Below, piece by piece: positions 37,053 to 49,021 of a DNA stretch of 64,000 nt. The stretch covers positions 20,109,664 to 20,173,663 of the forward strand of contig CM049315.1 of NCBI GenBank assembly GCA_026874595.1, read 5' to 3'. Within the stretch, counting starts at the first letter, position 1; the number at the start of each line of letters is the position of its first letter. The stretch comes from Sipunculus nudus. Its lineage: Eukaryota > Annelida > Sipuncula > Golfingiida > Sipunculidae. Position numbers and translations under genes: made by a program. A model generated the notes under the pieces. The model did not search any database. It was not told the DNA's origin and was given only the letters and a program-made list of their open reading frames with translations.

Positions 37053-39070
37053 TTTAAGGAACGGATAAGGGATGGGGTTTCCCCTCACAAAGTGGAGATA
37101 CATTTTGAAAACGTAGGTTTTGAACGGAGAATTTAAAATTCATCGTAATGCAAAACACGCCTGTTTCTCGGTACTTGTTTTTGCCTTTCTATTTCTTGTA
37201 TTTTTAGATTGGAAAATGGAGGGCGCGCATCAGATGCTCCCCCTAACTCGCTTTGTTAATTATGCACAATAATATGTCAGCTTGTCAGTTTGGTCGGAAA
37301 CACTTTTGACATGAAGCTCATGTGGCGGAACCTAAAATTAAAGTTAGATGCGCATTTCCGCGTTCAGCAACATTCATTCTTCCTCTTAAATCTTTACACG
37401 TTAAAGGTTGCTTGTACTTTTGCTCCGCTTTATATGAACTTCTCTGACCTGAAATTTACTTGACAGGAATCAGCGTTTATTCGTGCCTTGGCGTGCCTTA
37501 GTGCCATTAAAATGACTCTTTAGGTAAACACGACACACACATCAGTCTGCCAGGAAAAGCACCTCGGACTAGCTGCATCTAACAGCCGTCAGAGTTGACC
37601 TTTATCTGTCTTTGGAAAGACAGCGCTGACATACAGAAAACTTTAACCGACGAACTAACTTCCGATGCAGGCGAAAGAGCTCAGCGTTCCCATTGTAAAC
37701 TGGAATTCTCCCATACCAAATTCTGTATTTCTGTGACCAAGTTTGCATATTTTTCCCGAATAACATGATTGAGTAAATATGTATCAACATTTATAAAACA
37801 TGTTTTAACATTTATGAACAACGTGTAATAATTTTAACTTAATTATGTGTTAAAAAATCATTTTACATGAGTCGTTCTCATTTATTTTTTCATCATTTAA
37901 GTTCCTGAGCCCGTTACTTCCCGTATGTAATGGGGATGCTTTGTACAAATTTTAGGTGTAAAATAATCGACGTATCAATTTCCGACGCAGGCAAAGAAGC
38001 CCAGAGTTATATCTTCATCAAACTTTGCACTTTATTCAACTCATTGCATAAAAAAGTTAAAACGCAAGGCTAATAAGGACATTTATTTGATATACATGTT
38101 TTAAAGTTTAAATATTTTATATATTTTTTCTTTAACCATTTACTTTTCAACAACTTAAGCCACTCTCATTATCCATGTTATTCTCTATATAGGTAAATAA
38201 TAAAATAGGCAAATAAAATAATAGTTGCAATAAGCGAACCCTAAGCTTGTAATAGGCCACGCATTGCTGTCTTTTCAATACAAAGGAGAGAAAAGGAAGA
38301 AAAATTCTAGAAACGAAATGCCAGATGATACATAATATAGGAGACAATGAAAAAGAAATAACCCAATGCAGGCACTTTACCCTGATTGCATCGGCCATAA
38401 ACGTGCCAAAGCCGTTTTATTCTCGCTGTTCACGCCGCGTTTTATTTCTGATGATTTATGAATGATGTGCGTCACAGGGAGTGATGGTCCATGAAGAAGA
38501 AAGTTATACCTGACCCATATCAACACTGGCAAAAAAGTTATGGAAGAACCATTAACGTTGAAATCGTATTCACACATTTTTTATCACTTGAACTTATTAG
38601 CCAAGCAAAGGATAAGAGTGAACGCTGAGTACGAACAGTGTAGTAAATATACTCACACAAAGCAGTACTATGCGTGTATTATGATCCTTTAAGTGCAGAA
38701 TGTGTCCACATCACGAATCAAACCCAGAAAACCTGCCCATGACCTTGAAGGTGGTCGAGATTGAAAAGTTCGGCGTGGGGCGTTACCACGGGTTAATAGA
38801 AGGTTCTCGGTTCTAACCCCGCCGGTGCCTCCAATATCTTACACTCCAATATCTGAACAATAGGTCATGACATTTGGGTTATGCCATATCCCCTGCTTAT
38901 AAAAACCTGGAATGAAAACAGCATTCAAAAATATCATTATTGTCGCAGGTTAACCTTCATTCTCATTCAAGAGACACTACCACCAACAGGCCATGAACCT
39001 GTCAGATAGTGCTATCGTGAAATATCCAGTTGAAAATGAAAATGAAGTAAAAATTGTGTACGAGATGACA

Positions 39071-39073
<3 letters not shown>
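37053..39073. other. Noncoding region, nothing recognised
   Basis: No gene, array or transposon end that I can support. A GGTTCTAACCCCGCC stretch near 38810 recalls a tRNA B box, but no A box or folded acceptor stem accompanies it. Confidence 0.4.

Positions 39074-39118
<45 letters not shown>
39074..39118. repeat. GA microsatellite
   Basis: About 22 copies of GA. The open frame through it gives a Glu-Arg repeat and is not taken as a gene. Confidence 0.95.
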
Positions 39119-39123
<5 letters not shown>

Positions 39124-39639
39124 CGTAAGTTTTCGTGCTGGCTCATGTTTTACTTCTTATATTTCACATGGTTACTTCGATTTGAGCCATCGCCAGTGAG
39201 ATTTCAGGGAGAATTATGTGAATTTGAAGATTAAGTTTGCGAGGATAAGTAAGCAATACCCTTAAACAATTCAATTACAAATTGTTTTCTTTTATTTAAA
39301 ACACAAAACTAGTATCCTAAAGGGGCCAAAAGGTATATTTTGATGCAACTAAGTCGATGCCACAGAAGCTCTTTTTGCAATGCACAAAGATAGGTAAGTA
39401 AATTCCAAATTAAAAAGAAGGAAAACTTAAAACAAAGAAGTAAACGTCAGGCGTTGGTTGTCAGGCAGGCATGCTTGTGCATAAATTTTTGCCATAAATC
39501 GTTTGAAACGTTCCTTGAATAGAAGATCTTTAATTCATGAGGCTTTTTCGCAATCATGTCACATGTCTGACTCTCACTCTTTTTAAATGTGTTGGTAATG
39601 CCGTTTAAAGTACAATGCTAAGATTAAAGCTTTCTTATT

Positions 39640-39890
39640 TTCTACAAAGTTTAGGTAACTTGTTATTTGTGTTTGTTTGGCATTTTTGGCATAGTATAAG
39701 TTAATTGTTATGCGTGTTAAAGTGGTTTTGGAAGAGTTTTGGTCACTAGTTATTTGTTTGTATGGGGTGTATTGGCTCCATATATAGGTAACATGTTATA
39801 TGTGGGTGTTATGTAGTGTTGGCATAGTTTAGGTAACTTGTTATTTGTGTGTTTAAGGCTTTTGGTACAGTTTAGGTAACTTTACATGTG
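39640..39890 (+). repeat. Degenerate ~65-bp repeat
   Basis: AGTTTAGGTAAC or close variants, usually followed by TTGTTATTTGTG, recurs near 39650, 39785 (variant), 39830 and 39870, separated by GGCAT and TTTTGG stretches. It looks like a decayed tandem repeat. Confidence 0.5.
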
Positions 39891-40486
39891 GGTATACAAC
39901 AAACAGAACTGTTATCCTTTCTCGATCAGAGTTTATTTTACTTTAACCTTTTTGGAAATGTTACCAATGCATTTTAAAGCTGCCAGGTTATGTTTCTCCT
40001 TGTTCTTTTCATTATATAACGGTGCGTGTAAATGTCACAGCGTCCTGTTAATTCGTCAAATCTGCAAAGGCCACGTTAGAAGTAGTCAGTTTAACAGGTT
40101 GCATATTACTGATTGTACTTTCGTAAAGAAAACGCTCTCATTTTAACAGAATGAAAATTTCATTTTGAACATCAAAGTATAAAGCCTAGTCTGAGAGGTT
40201 AGATGCTTCAAGTATTCCCTACCTCTCGGAGAAAAAAAATATTTGGAAGTATATTTTCTCTGTGACATAAAACCCAGAAATTACTCTATTCAATACATTA
40301 ATGTTCCAGCATTACAGAAAACATTTTTTCTTTTACATTTGTCATTTGCGTTTGATAGGTGTATGGTAAAAGTTAAATTGTTCAGATAAATAAATAGTGA
40401 GTTCAAAGCCAAGTGCTGCCACAGAACCAATTGCTTTCTCCTGAAGGTATGTATTCTATTGTGTATGTAGATGAGATACCTGGGTC

Positions 40487-41836
40487 AACTAACACTAGAT
40501 TCAAACAACAGTCTAAACGCTAAACAATAAAATTAAATACTAGTATAAACACTTAACAGTAAATTCAAACAACAGTCTTAACGCTAAACACTAAATCCAA
40601 ACAACTGTCTAAACGCTAAACTATTAAATCAAATACAAGTGAAAACAGTAATTACTAAATGCAAACAACAGTCTTAACGCTAAACACTAAATTCAAACAA
40701 TCTTAACGCTTAACACTAAATCTAATCAACAGTCTAAACGCTAAACAATAAAATCATATACAAGTGTAAACATTAAACACTGAATTCAACCAACAGTCCT
40801 AACGCTAAACACTAAATCCAAACAACAGTATAAACGCTAAATAATAAGATCAAATACTAGTGTAAACACTAAATTCAAACAACTCACTTAACGCTAAACA
40901 CTAAATTCAAACAACAGTCTAAACGCTAAACAATAAAATCTAATACTAGTGTAAACATTAAACACTAAATTCAAACAACAGTCTTAACGCTAAACACTAA
41001 ATCCAAACAACAGTATAAACGCTAAACAATAGAAATAAACACTAGTGTAAACACTTAACACTAAACCCGAACAACAGTCTAAACGCTAAACAATAAAATT
41101 TTATACTAGTGTAAACATTAAACACTAAATTCAAACAACAGTCTTAACGCTAAACACTTAATCTAAACAGTCTTAACGCTACACACTAAATCCAAACAAC
41201 AGTATAAACGCTAAACAATAGAAATAAACACTAGTGTAAACACTTAACACTAAACCCGAACAACAGTCTAAACGCTAAACAATAAAATTTTATACTAGTG
41301 TAAACATTAAACACTAAATTCAAACAACAGTCTTAACGCTACACACTAAATCCAAACAGCAGTCTAAACGCTAAACAATAAAATCAAATACTAGTGTAAA
41401 CACTTAACACTAAATTCAAACAGCAGTCTTAACGCTAAACACTAAATCCAAACAACAGTCTAAACGCTAAATATTAAAACCAAATACTAGTGTAAACACT
41501 AAACACTAAATTCAAACAACATTCTTAACACTGAATACTTAATCTAAACAACAGTCTAAATGTTAATCAATAAAATCAAATACTAGTGTAAACACTAAAC
41601 ACTAAATTCAAACAACAGTCTTAACGCTAAACACTTAAACTAAACAACAGTCTAAACGCTAAACAATAAAATCAAATACTAGTGTAAACATTAAACACTA
41701 AATTCAAACAACAGTCTTAACGCTAAACACTAAATTCAAACAATCTTAACGCTAAACACTAAATCTAATCAACAGTCTAAACGCTAAACAATAAAATCAA
41801 ATGCTAGTGTAAACACCAAACACTTAATTTAAACTA
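40487..41836 (+). repeat. Satellite array with trimeric higher-order units (~96 bp)
   Basis: The basic monomer is about 32 bp. Three types alternate: AAACACTAAATTCAAACAAC then AGTCTTAACGCT; AAACACTAAATCCAAACAAC then AGTCTAAACGCT; and AAACAATAAAATCAAATACT then AGTGTAAACACT. They usually follow this order, giving a ~96-bp higher-order unit repeated about fourteen times, with some units missing or doubled. No coding frame spans it. A long TA microsatellite follows. Confidence 0.9.
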
Positions 41837-41852
41837 TATAGAACTCGCATTT

Positions 41853-41854
<2 letters not shown>

Positions 41855-41910
<56 letters not shown>
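41855..41910. repeat. TA microsatellite (28 copies)
   Basis: Uninterrupted (AT/TA)n directly after the satellite array. Confidence 0.95.
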
Positions 41911-41911
<1 letters not shown>

Positions 41912-43009
41912 TCTATATAGGGGGAGGGGAATCCATGAAATTCATGATTAAGCTGATCTCAGATGAAAATCGCTTAGGAATTTGCGTATTTGTTTATCAC
42001 GATGTGGCGCTATACCGCTCCGTATATCAATGATGCTTTTTGCACCTTCCCTTATTTTACTTCAGTTATTCAGCCTTTATCATTTAGGTTCATATATATT
42101 GATTAACAGGAGCACATTCAGATTGCATAAAACGCCAGTCGTATGTCTTATGAAATATGCGCAGAGTTTACATATATAATTTAATTCAGGTGGGAACTCA
42201 CATTTATGAGTTTCATGAAAATACATAAGATGTTTGGCGTCATCATGGCGCCACCACAAATACGCCTGGTGACATCTGACGTCAGTTTACATGCATGGAT
42301 TCTGCCCGGAATCGAACGGATGCGTTTCGTGAAAAATGTTTTTGGTAAATTACCGCGGCGATATTAAAAGTCAACGGACACCGCATACCTGGGCCAAGGA
42401 AATGGATATTGATAAAACGACTAAAGCAAACAAAATTCTGTTTTTCGCATACCGCTTAACGCATATCACACACCGCGCGCCAACTAAACACAGCTGCAAG
42501 CTCATAATAAAAAGCCCAAACGCCAAAAAGTATTGTATAATTTACTTATTGTTTGACTTTTGGTGTCTTAGGATTTGGACTGCAGCATAGGACAGGAACT
42601 CTGGCTATGTTTTTTGCGGAAAGGTCAAATAGGTCCTTCCTGAACTTCATGGGGAGTTCCACTAGAAAGCTCCTCTCACGCCGTATATAGTCACCTTCAG
42701 ACTATAATCAGGTTAATTCCCTTCTTGGGGGATAAAGGTGGTAATTTGGTCTGTTGTCAGCCGTCTGGTGTTCCCATAATTCAGTTAAATAGCAGCAGGC
42801 TCTGAAATGATGTCACCGAGACCAATGTAATTAAGCATTACCTCTTCTTAACCTTTGTTACACCTAGCTCCCCGCAAATAAACCCGACAGTCACTGTGAT
42901 TGGCCGCATGGAAGTACACCGTACTTTTCTAAAAATACATATAAGCCGATATTTAATTCTGTCACAGTGGTCTTCGTTGAAAAAATCTGAACCTAGCTAG
43001 TTCAGTCAG
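41911..43009. other. Noncoding region, nothing recognised
   Basis: Two open frames of 65 and 84 codons without family resemblance. CCCGGAATCGAACGG near 42306 recalls a tRNA T-arm in reverse, but the flanks do not fold. Confidence 0.4.
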
Positions 43010-43115
43010 TGATGCAGGATTCCAGTCCGGACTTTAACTCGAGGGTCCTGGACTCGGACTTGTACACGGACTAAGAGGTAAGGACTCGAGAAATCAGGTC
43101 GAGTCCATCTCGAGT
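43010..43115. repeat. GGACTC/CTCGAG repeat fragment
   Basis: CAGTGATGCAGG at 43010 is followed by reiterated GGACT, CTCGAG and GAGTCC motifs up to about 43115. A CAGTGATG start with reiterated subterminal motifs suits a hAT terminus, but no partner end is seen. Similar to 18-75. Confidence 0.35.
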
Positions 43116-43303
43116 CACATATTATAAAGATTTATGTTTATGTGCGAAGTACAAACAGAATATTACAAAATAATAACCCTATATATGCATAGCTTTTCTC
43201 AGCATCGAGAGCTAGAAATGTAATTAATCATTGCAGTTAAATAATGACGGAATGATAGCTCATGTTTTGAGACAATATTCTCGTTGTTACTTCTGATATA
43301 TTG

Positions 43304-43316
43304 CCCCCCCCCCCCC
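43304..43316. repeat. Poly-C tract (13)
   Basis: Run of 13 C followed by ACCACCATCC. Confidence 0.9.
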
Positions 43317-43319
43317 ACC

Positions 43320-46020
43320 ACCATCCTGAGCATTCTCCCCCCGTTAATCAAACCTATACGTTAAAGGACTTGATTGTCCTTTCGTTCAGTAAATACACGA
43401 TTTTGGTTTCTTTAAGTAAAATTAGAATATTGGCTTGGATTAATTTACCTCCGCCAAAGAATGTTTACAGTCAGTGCTCACGTTTCACAACTATAAAGAT
43501 CATAATCTTCGGGATATTTACTCATTCAGCACTTTCTTCCCTATTTTCAAGCACAACTTTCGGCTCCTCATTATACTGTCCATCTCCACGAAGCCTGATG
43601 CAGTGAATAAAACAAGCCCTAGTATCATACATTCCAACAAAAAGTTTTTTTGTAACCATTGAAGAGAGGGTAGTATTTCCATGATTTAAAATTATAGCAT
43701 CTTTATTGTTTGAATTTTGAATTTTAAATTAATTAAAGATTGTCCACTCTGGCTTACTATTATACTCTTTGTCCTTATAAAATGTCGGACTATTAGTTAA
43801 AAAGGTAAGATCATTATTTAATGTTCTATATTTTTTACGTTATGAAATATGACACCATGGGAAAACATATTTTCATAATTATATCTATACAGCTGTATAA
43901 ATATAATGAAATGATTAGTTATTTTTAAAATGGACAAGTAATTGTGTGATATATATGTATCTGTACTAACCTTCGGGTTCTACTGTGACATGTTACAAAA
44001 GAAGGTTAATTATGCTGTCAGGAAATAAGCTCTGTGTTTTAATATTTTATGGGCTGACCCTGACACCTAAAGCACAGCACCGGTCAGTCATTAAATGGCG
44101 AAGGGCATTCTGAGGTGTTCATTCAATGTGTTATATGACTAAGGACCTAACTCTTGATGAATTCATGAATAACTCATAATGGTATTAATATCCGGATAAT
44201 GGCTGGGTTTATGCGCTAACGTGGTCCGTTATTTAATTTACCCGGTATGTCTATTAATAGCAGCATCCGCATTGCGTTAATTAAATTTCTTTGTTGGTTA
44301 TAATTAAAATTTTAGATTCCCAAGTCAATACTAACGAGAGATTTTCAAATTAATGGACATGGAGCTTTCAACAAGTTACCAAATACATGTACACTATATT
44401 CCCAGAGCAATGGATTACTTAAAGTGAATTCTATAGATTTTCAGAGTGTATGATGTTACATTATATGATATTATAACAGATAAATCAAGTTTATTTATAA
44501 TACACACGTATCCAATATATAATAATATATAATAAAAATAAATGTTTAGATGATGGCGCACCATTGTAGTAATTAATAATACTAACAATCGTAACATACA
44601 AAATAATATTTTAATTAAAAGACAGTAGCTCATTTAGAATATGTAAAAATACAACTATATGACAACATGAAAGGGCACTTACACTGATAGAATGTAATCC
44701 TTAATAAAATTGTCTTTTATTTCCTTTAAAACTAGAAACTTTGCTTAGAAATTTGACATCCTCGGGAAGGCTTGGTGTAACACACGAAAATGCTCACTTT
44801 TTAAATGTTTTAAGCTTGGAACCAGGCACTTTAGTTTTAATTTGTGTTTTCTGTGTCGGGCTTGTCCAGAATAGATCTAGATTGGTGATATGAGCAGGGA
44901 CAGAAGAGCTTTTAAGGTGGTTAACAAAATAAATTAGATGGGGCGTTGTTCGCACGGGTAGCCAATGGAGCTCTTACAAGATTGGAGTAACCAGAAGAGT
45001 CCATTAAAATAAAAAAAAATCAGGACAGTCCATGAAATACAGAGATATCTACAATAATTCTAGATGTTATATATGCATTAATTTAATGTTCCGCTGGTGA
45101 ATGGTCAATGTGCGTCTGCGTTCGTAAATGGTTTTGTATCGTATAACATATTTTTGGTGTAGCTCCTGATTTCGCGTAGTGCGCCGGAACAGATGTGATT
45201 AAAATAAAATCTTCCGCGAATTTACTTCCCGAAAATGTGTATGAAAGTAGAGTCGCTGGTACGGCACATTTCCTTCTTTCCTTCCACTTATATTGGAATA
45301 AATAGCTTCACAATGAAAAATTAGATATTGTCCGTGTGTGCAGTGTGTAGTGATGTACGGCAGCAGAAATGTTTTTGCTATCCGGATTATGTTGCGGCAG
45401 TAAAAAAGTTGTACCGAAACCTGTCCGAGTCTATTATTAAGAAGAGAAAGGCCTTGAAAGGCGCACTCACAAACGTCTATATGGAAACGTACAAACAACG
45501 TGTCTGGACTTGCGTACTGGTACTGCCCTCGCATCCGCAAAATGAACATATACATCAGGCTTACTCTGTGGTTGACTTTACGCACCTGCAAAACAGTTGC
45601 AGTAAGAAATATATCCAAGATTCCATGTTTCCAAACAAAATGACAAATAACATCTGAGTAGCCCACGTTTCTTCAGAACAGTTTTTTAAAGCCAAATATC
45701 CTCTTCCTTTTCTTAAGAATTCGTATGATTTCTGGCTTACTCTGCGTACATAACACTGAACTGGTAATACCTGTGACGAAAGTGCTTAACAGTGTGGATG
45801 TACGAGCCTGTTTATCTGCCAAGCTGTTGGTACACATGGTGCACGCGCCAGTGTTGACAAGCAAGGTTTGGTTGATGGCATATGTGTGGAAATTGAAAGG
45901 CCACTGGTATGAAACACAATCTGCAAAACTCTCATTCTTCTGACTTGCCTGATGTCCTCGTTGAGTTATACTTGCAGGTACTCCGCCATGGGGTATAAAC
46001 AAAACTTACAGCCACTCCTG
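43320..46020. other. Noncoding or uncertain region
   Basis: No named gene. Overlapping open frames on both strands between 45199 and 46002 are unusually stop-free (155 codons minus, 109 plus, then 109 minus and 72 plus), but none matches a family I know and the plus frame at 45328 starts with TTG, so coding status is undecided. Confidence 0.35.
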
Positions 46021-46024
46021 TACC

Positions 46025-46430
46025 AAAGTTCAGCATATGCTGCTTTTGGAGCAGCTGCTGTATTTCTGCCGTGATTGTACTCCAATAATGCTTACAAAGG
46101 GGAGCAGCAAATCAGCAGATGTTAATACCTTCTGGTCCATTCTGCTCTATCTCTGCTGCGAGAATCATCAGTTTTACAGCATATGCTCTATTACTGCTCC
46201 ATCTCAGTATATTTGCAGCAGACATACTGAAAATCTGCTCTCATGAAATAACCGTCAAGGCAGACGCAACAACTTCTGCTGTATCTTTGCTGCCTCAAGA
46301 TGAACTAGAATGGACCAGAGAGCAGATTTGCAGCAGATGCTCACACACTGCTGCTTTGAGACAGTGTCCTAAGCGACATATAATATTTTTTGGAGAGCAG
46401 ATCTGGAGCATATACTGATTCACTGCTGCT
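46025..46430. repeat. CTGCT/AGCAG-rich degenerate sequence
   Basis: Dense CTGCTC, CTGCTG, GCAGCAGA and GGAGCAG words on both strands at irregular spacing. The same word usage occurs at 48815-50400, suggesting a diverged relative of that repeat. Confidence 0.5.
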
Positions 46431-46594
46431 TTTAAATAGACATTCTACTGTGCAATTAAATATAATTCTTTACAACTTGGGACAGCATATTTAGAGCATA
46501 CCAGTACGCTGAAAGTTTGCTGAAATAAACCACGATAATCACTTAGCCCGTCCCCCTCCCCTAAGTCCCGACTACCTTTTTCTAAATCACCTTA

Positions 46595-46960
46595 GGCCAA
46601 AAAAAAAAAAATAAATAAATAAATAAAAGGTATGGTTCTCAGGCACCGCCCGCATCAATTTAAAACCCCCGCATCAAAAATTTTTATTTTGATTTTCAAT
46701 AGAAACTCACCAATTTCGAGCTACAGCCGCTCAGACATTTCTTTCAAGAAGAAAAAAATCATACAATTTCCTTTGTTTTGTAGTGTTGTTACTTTTTTTA
46801 GCAAAATAAATCTGTTATTTTTAATGCTTTTCCCTTTTCATTTGACATTTTTATCGAAACATACCAAAAAACTAAAAAAAAAAAAAAAAAAAACGCCCGC
46901 CCGCATTGATTTCTGAAAAAAAGTGCCTGACAACCATACCTTTTTTTTTTTATTTTGGCC
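46595..46960. mobile_element. PIF/Harbinger-like MITE (366 bp)
   Basis: The ends are inverted copies: GGCC, an A-rich stretch, then GGTATGGTTCTCAGGCA on the left; the right complement has GGCC, an A-rich stretch, then GGTATGGTTGTCAGGCA. A TTA target duplication flanks it at 46592-46594 and 46961-46963. A three-base TWA duplication with a GGCC start fits the PIF/Harbinger superfamily. The interior holds (AAAT)n, a run of 20 A (46874-46893) and no transposase, so it is non-autonomous. Confidence 0.75.
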
Positions 46961-47359
46961 TTATTTTACTATTTTAGTAGGGATAATGGCCGACTTTAAA
47001 CGACAATCAGGGGTTAAATTATTTATTTTTTTTGGCTGACACTGTCACAGGGACACAATCATCAGACCTTTCCCTCGATTGCTGAATAAAGATTGAGAGA
47101 TTGAAATCATTATCTTAACAGTTTGATTTAGGCAGTTTTTGGCAGATAAAATACAAAGGAGATCCAGTATCCCAGTGTTGTACACATTGTATTTCTCAGA
47201 CCTCTCATAGAAAGAAGTACAGTATTCCAGTGTAATAGTACTGAGTAGAGAGGTCCACTGCTGCCCCGGTTAACACATTGTATCAAATGCCACTTGACTT
47301 CAGCTCCCGTATTTTGATACATGATACACAGCAACACTGCCCGACCCAGAAGCGGATCC

Positions 47360-47425
47360 GGGGGGGGGGGGGGGGGGGGGGGGGTGGGGATGTCTATGCT
47401 CTAGCGTTAACTAGAGCATAGACAT
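47360..47425. repeat. Poly-G (25) followed by a perfect 15-bp hairpin
   Basis: A GCGGATCC motif runs into 25 G (47360-47384). Five bases later ATGTCTATGCTCTAG (47390-47404), loop CGTTAA, and the exact complement CTAGAGCATAGACAT (47411-47425) form a perfect 15-bp stem. Confidence 0.85.
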
Positions 47426-48019
47426 ACGTGTATGATTAGAGAAAAGGGCCACGGGCTTGAGTCCCAAACATTATTCATCTTCAAGGTTTGATCAAGACAA
47501 AAGTCTCGGATCTGAAATTTACAATTTCCCAATTAAAAAACAATTCTTCATTTCTGTTTGCAAGGCACTAAAAACCTGGCTCAGGCTTAGGGCCAGACAT
47601 TTTAAAGTTTGCAGTCATGCTTTTTATGCTTTGTCTTATGAGGTTATGGGCACAAAGTTGTTCAGAGCAAAATGTAATTCTGGCAATTGAGGCAATGTTT
47701 TTTTTCTTCTGAATTTGTGTCCGCCTTGTTACAAACAAGAAGGAAAATAATATCCTGTTTAAACAAATCTTAATTGTATAAAAGCAACCTCTCCCATTTT
47801 CTCACCAGGGTTGTTGATTTTTTTTTTTTTTTAAATAAAAAAATTGGATTTTTAATTTAAATCACATTTTTTTATTTTAATCTTCTTTTTTTTAATTGGG
47901 TCGTACTTTACAAAATGTAAACTATATTTAGACCGATTTTAGGCCAACGATAATGGTCAAGCACACTTTTTAATATTGTGTATTATAATATTTGACAGAA
48001 TATTCCACTAAAGACAGGA
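47426..48019. other. Noncoding, nothing recognised
   Basis: T- and A-rich sequence with poly-T around 47818-47832 and only short open frames. Confidence 0.45.
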
Positions 48020-48235
48020 TTTTAGCTCAGCTGACTATAAGTCATCTGAGCTATAGTCATGGTCCTTTATCTGTTGTCCATCCGGCCGGCAGGCCGTTAA
48101 CAGGGCATGTTTTGAAACCATTAGACCTACGAATCCAGATATTGCATACAGGTAGATGCCCCCAAAATCTCCTACCATACCAAAAATTGGGTCACTAGGT
48201 CTTTGTTCCCCAAAGATATTAAGGAATAACCTCAA
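48020..48235 (-). mobile_element. Inverted copy of the hairpin-ended repeat family
   Basis: Read on the minus strand it matches the 3' part of the element at 22559-23519: TGTTAACGGCC, GGCCGGATGG, GACTATAGCTCAGATGACTT and the terminal hairpin. The hairpin at 48023-48053 differs from the complement of 23489-23519 at one loop base only, although the rest has diverged. The inner boundary is approximate. Confidence 0.65.
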
Positions 48236-48814
48236 TTTTTCATTAAAAACCCATTGTTATACTTCAAGACTGCCTAATATCAACACCACTTATGTTTTTT
48301 TTATCAGTTTTAATATACATATTCTTCTATACATTTGCTATGTAAAACCAGAAATTAGGTCAGTAAGTTATTTATGTTACGGGCCCAAAAATAATGCACT
48401 TTGTAAAAAAATTGGGAAATATACTTACCCATTAAACATGAGAATAGTTGGAGCTAGAGACTTTTTTCAGTGATGTAACTTTATTTAATCAAGGTTCAAC
48501 TCACTGATAGTTTGAACTGCTATTTTAATCATTTTTGTTTTCTTTTCAGGCTTTCGTCTTATGCATCACAGTGGAAGATCTGGCTGGGAGAATGAAAAGT
48601 GTTATGATGTGGATCCTCATCTACCCAGGGGCAAGAAAAAGAATAAGCTTATATTTACTGTATATAATTAATAAAATTATGTTAAACATATTGAAAGGTA
48701 TGTGTTTTTCATTTCTTTTGAAACTGGTGTAAAAGAGAATGCTGCTGAGTGGGCCCTAATACAAAAACACTATTAAGAAGATTAAGAGCGCAATGTGATG
48801 TAAACATCGATAAA

Positions 48815-49019
48815 CACGGGTCTGCTCCAGGGAAGTACTGCTCCAGGGGAGCAGAGCACACAGTTCTGCTCTAGAACAGTACTGATCCAGGACAGCACAG
48901 ATGACTGCTCCAAGGGAGCACTGCTGTAGGAGAGCACTGCTCCAGCAGAGCACATATCTGCTCCAGGAGAGCATACTGCTCAGGTTCTGCTGAAGAACTG
49001 CTCAGTATCTGCTTCTGAT
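48815..49019. repeat. Array of short imperfect palindromes (CTGCTCC/GGAGCAG)
   Basis: About ten quasi-palindromes of 14-18 bases, for example CTGCTCCAGGGGAGCAG, TGCTCCAAGGGAGCA and CTGCTCCAGGAGAGCA, spaced roughly every 20 bases. It abuts the ~540-bp repeat, whose start carries one more (TGCTCCATGGGAGCA). Confidence 0.75.
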
Positions 49020-49021
49020 AT

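Noticed and set aside
38795-38825. tRNA B-box-like GGTTCTAACCCC
   Set aside because: No partner A box or folding; at most a SINE trace.
40487-41836. Telomere-like repeat (CTAAACA words)
   Set aside because: The period is about 32 bp with mixed monomers, not a short telomeric hexamer, and the array is internal.
42300-42330. tRNA T-arm-like sequence CCCGGAATCGAACGG
   Set aside because: The flanks do not form T, D or acceptor stems, and no A box is present.
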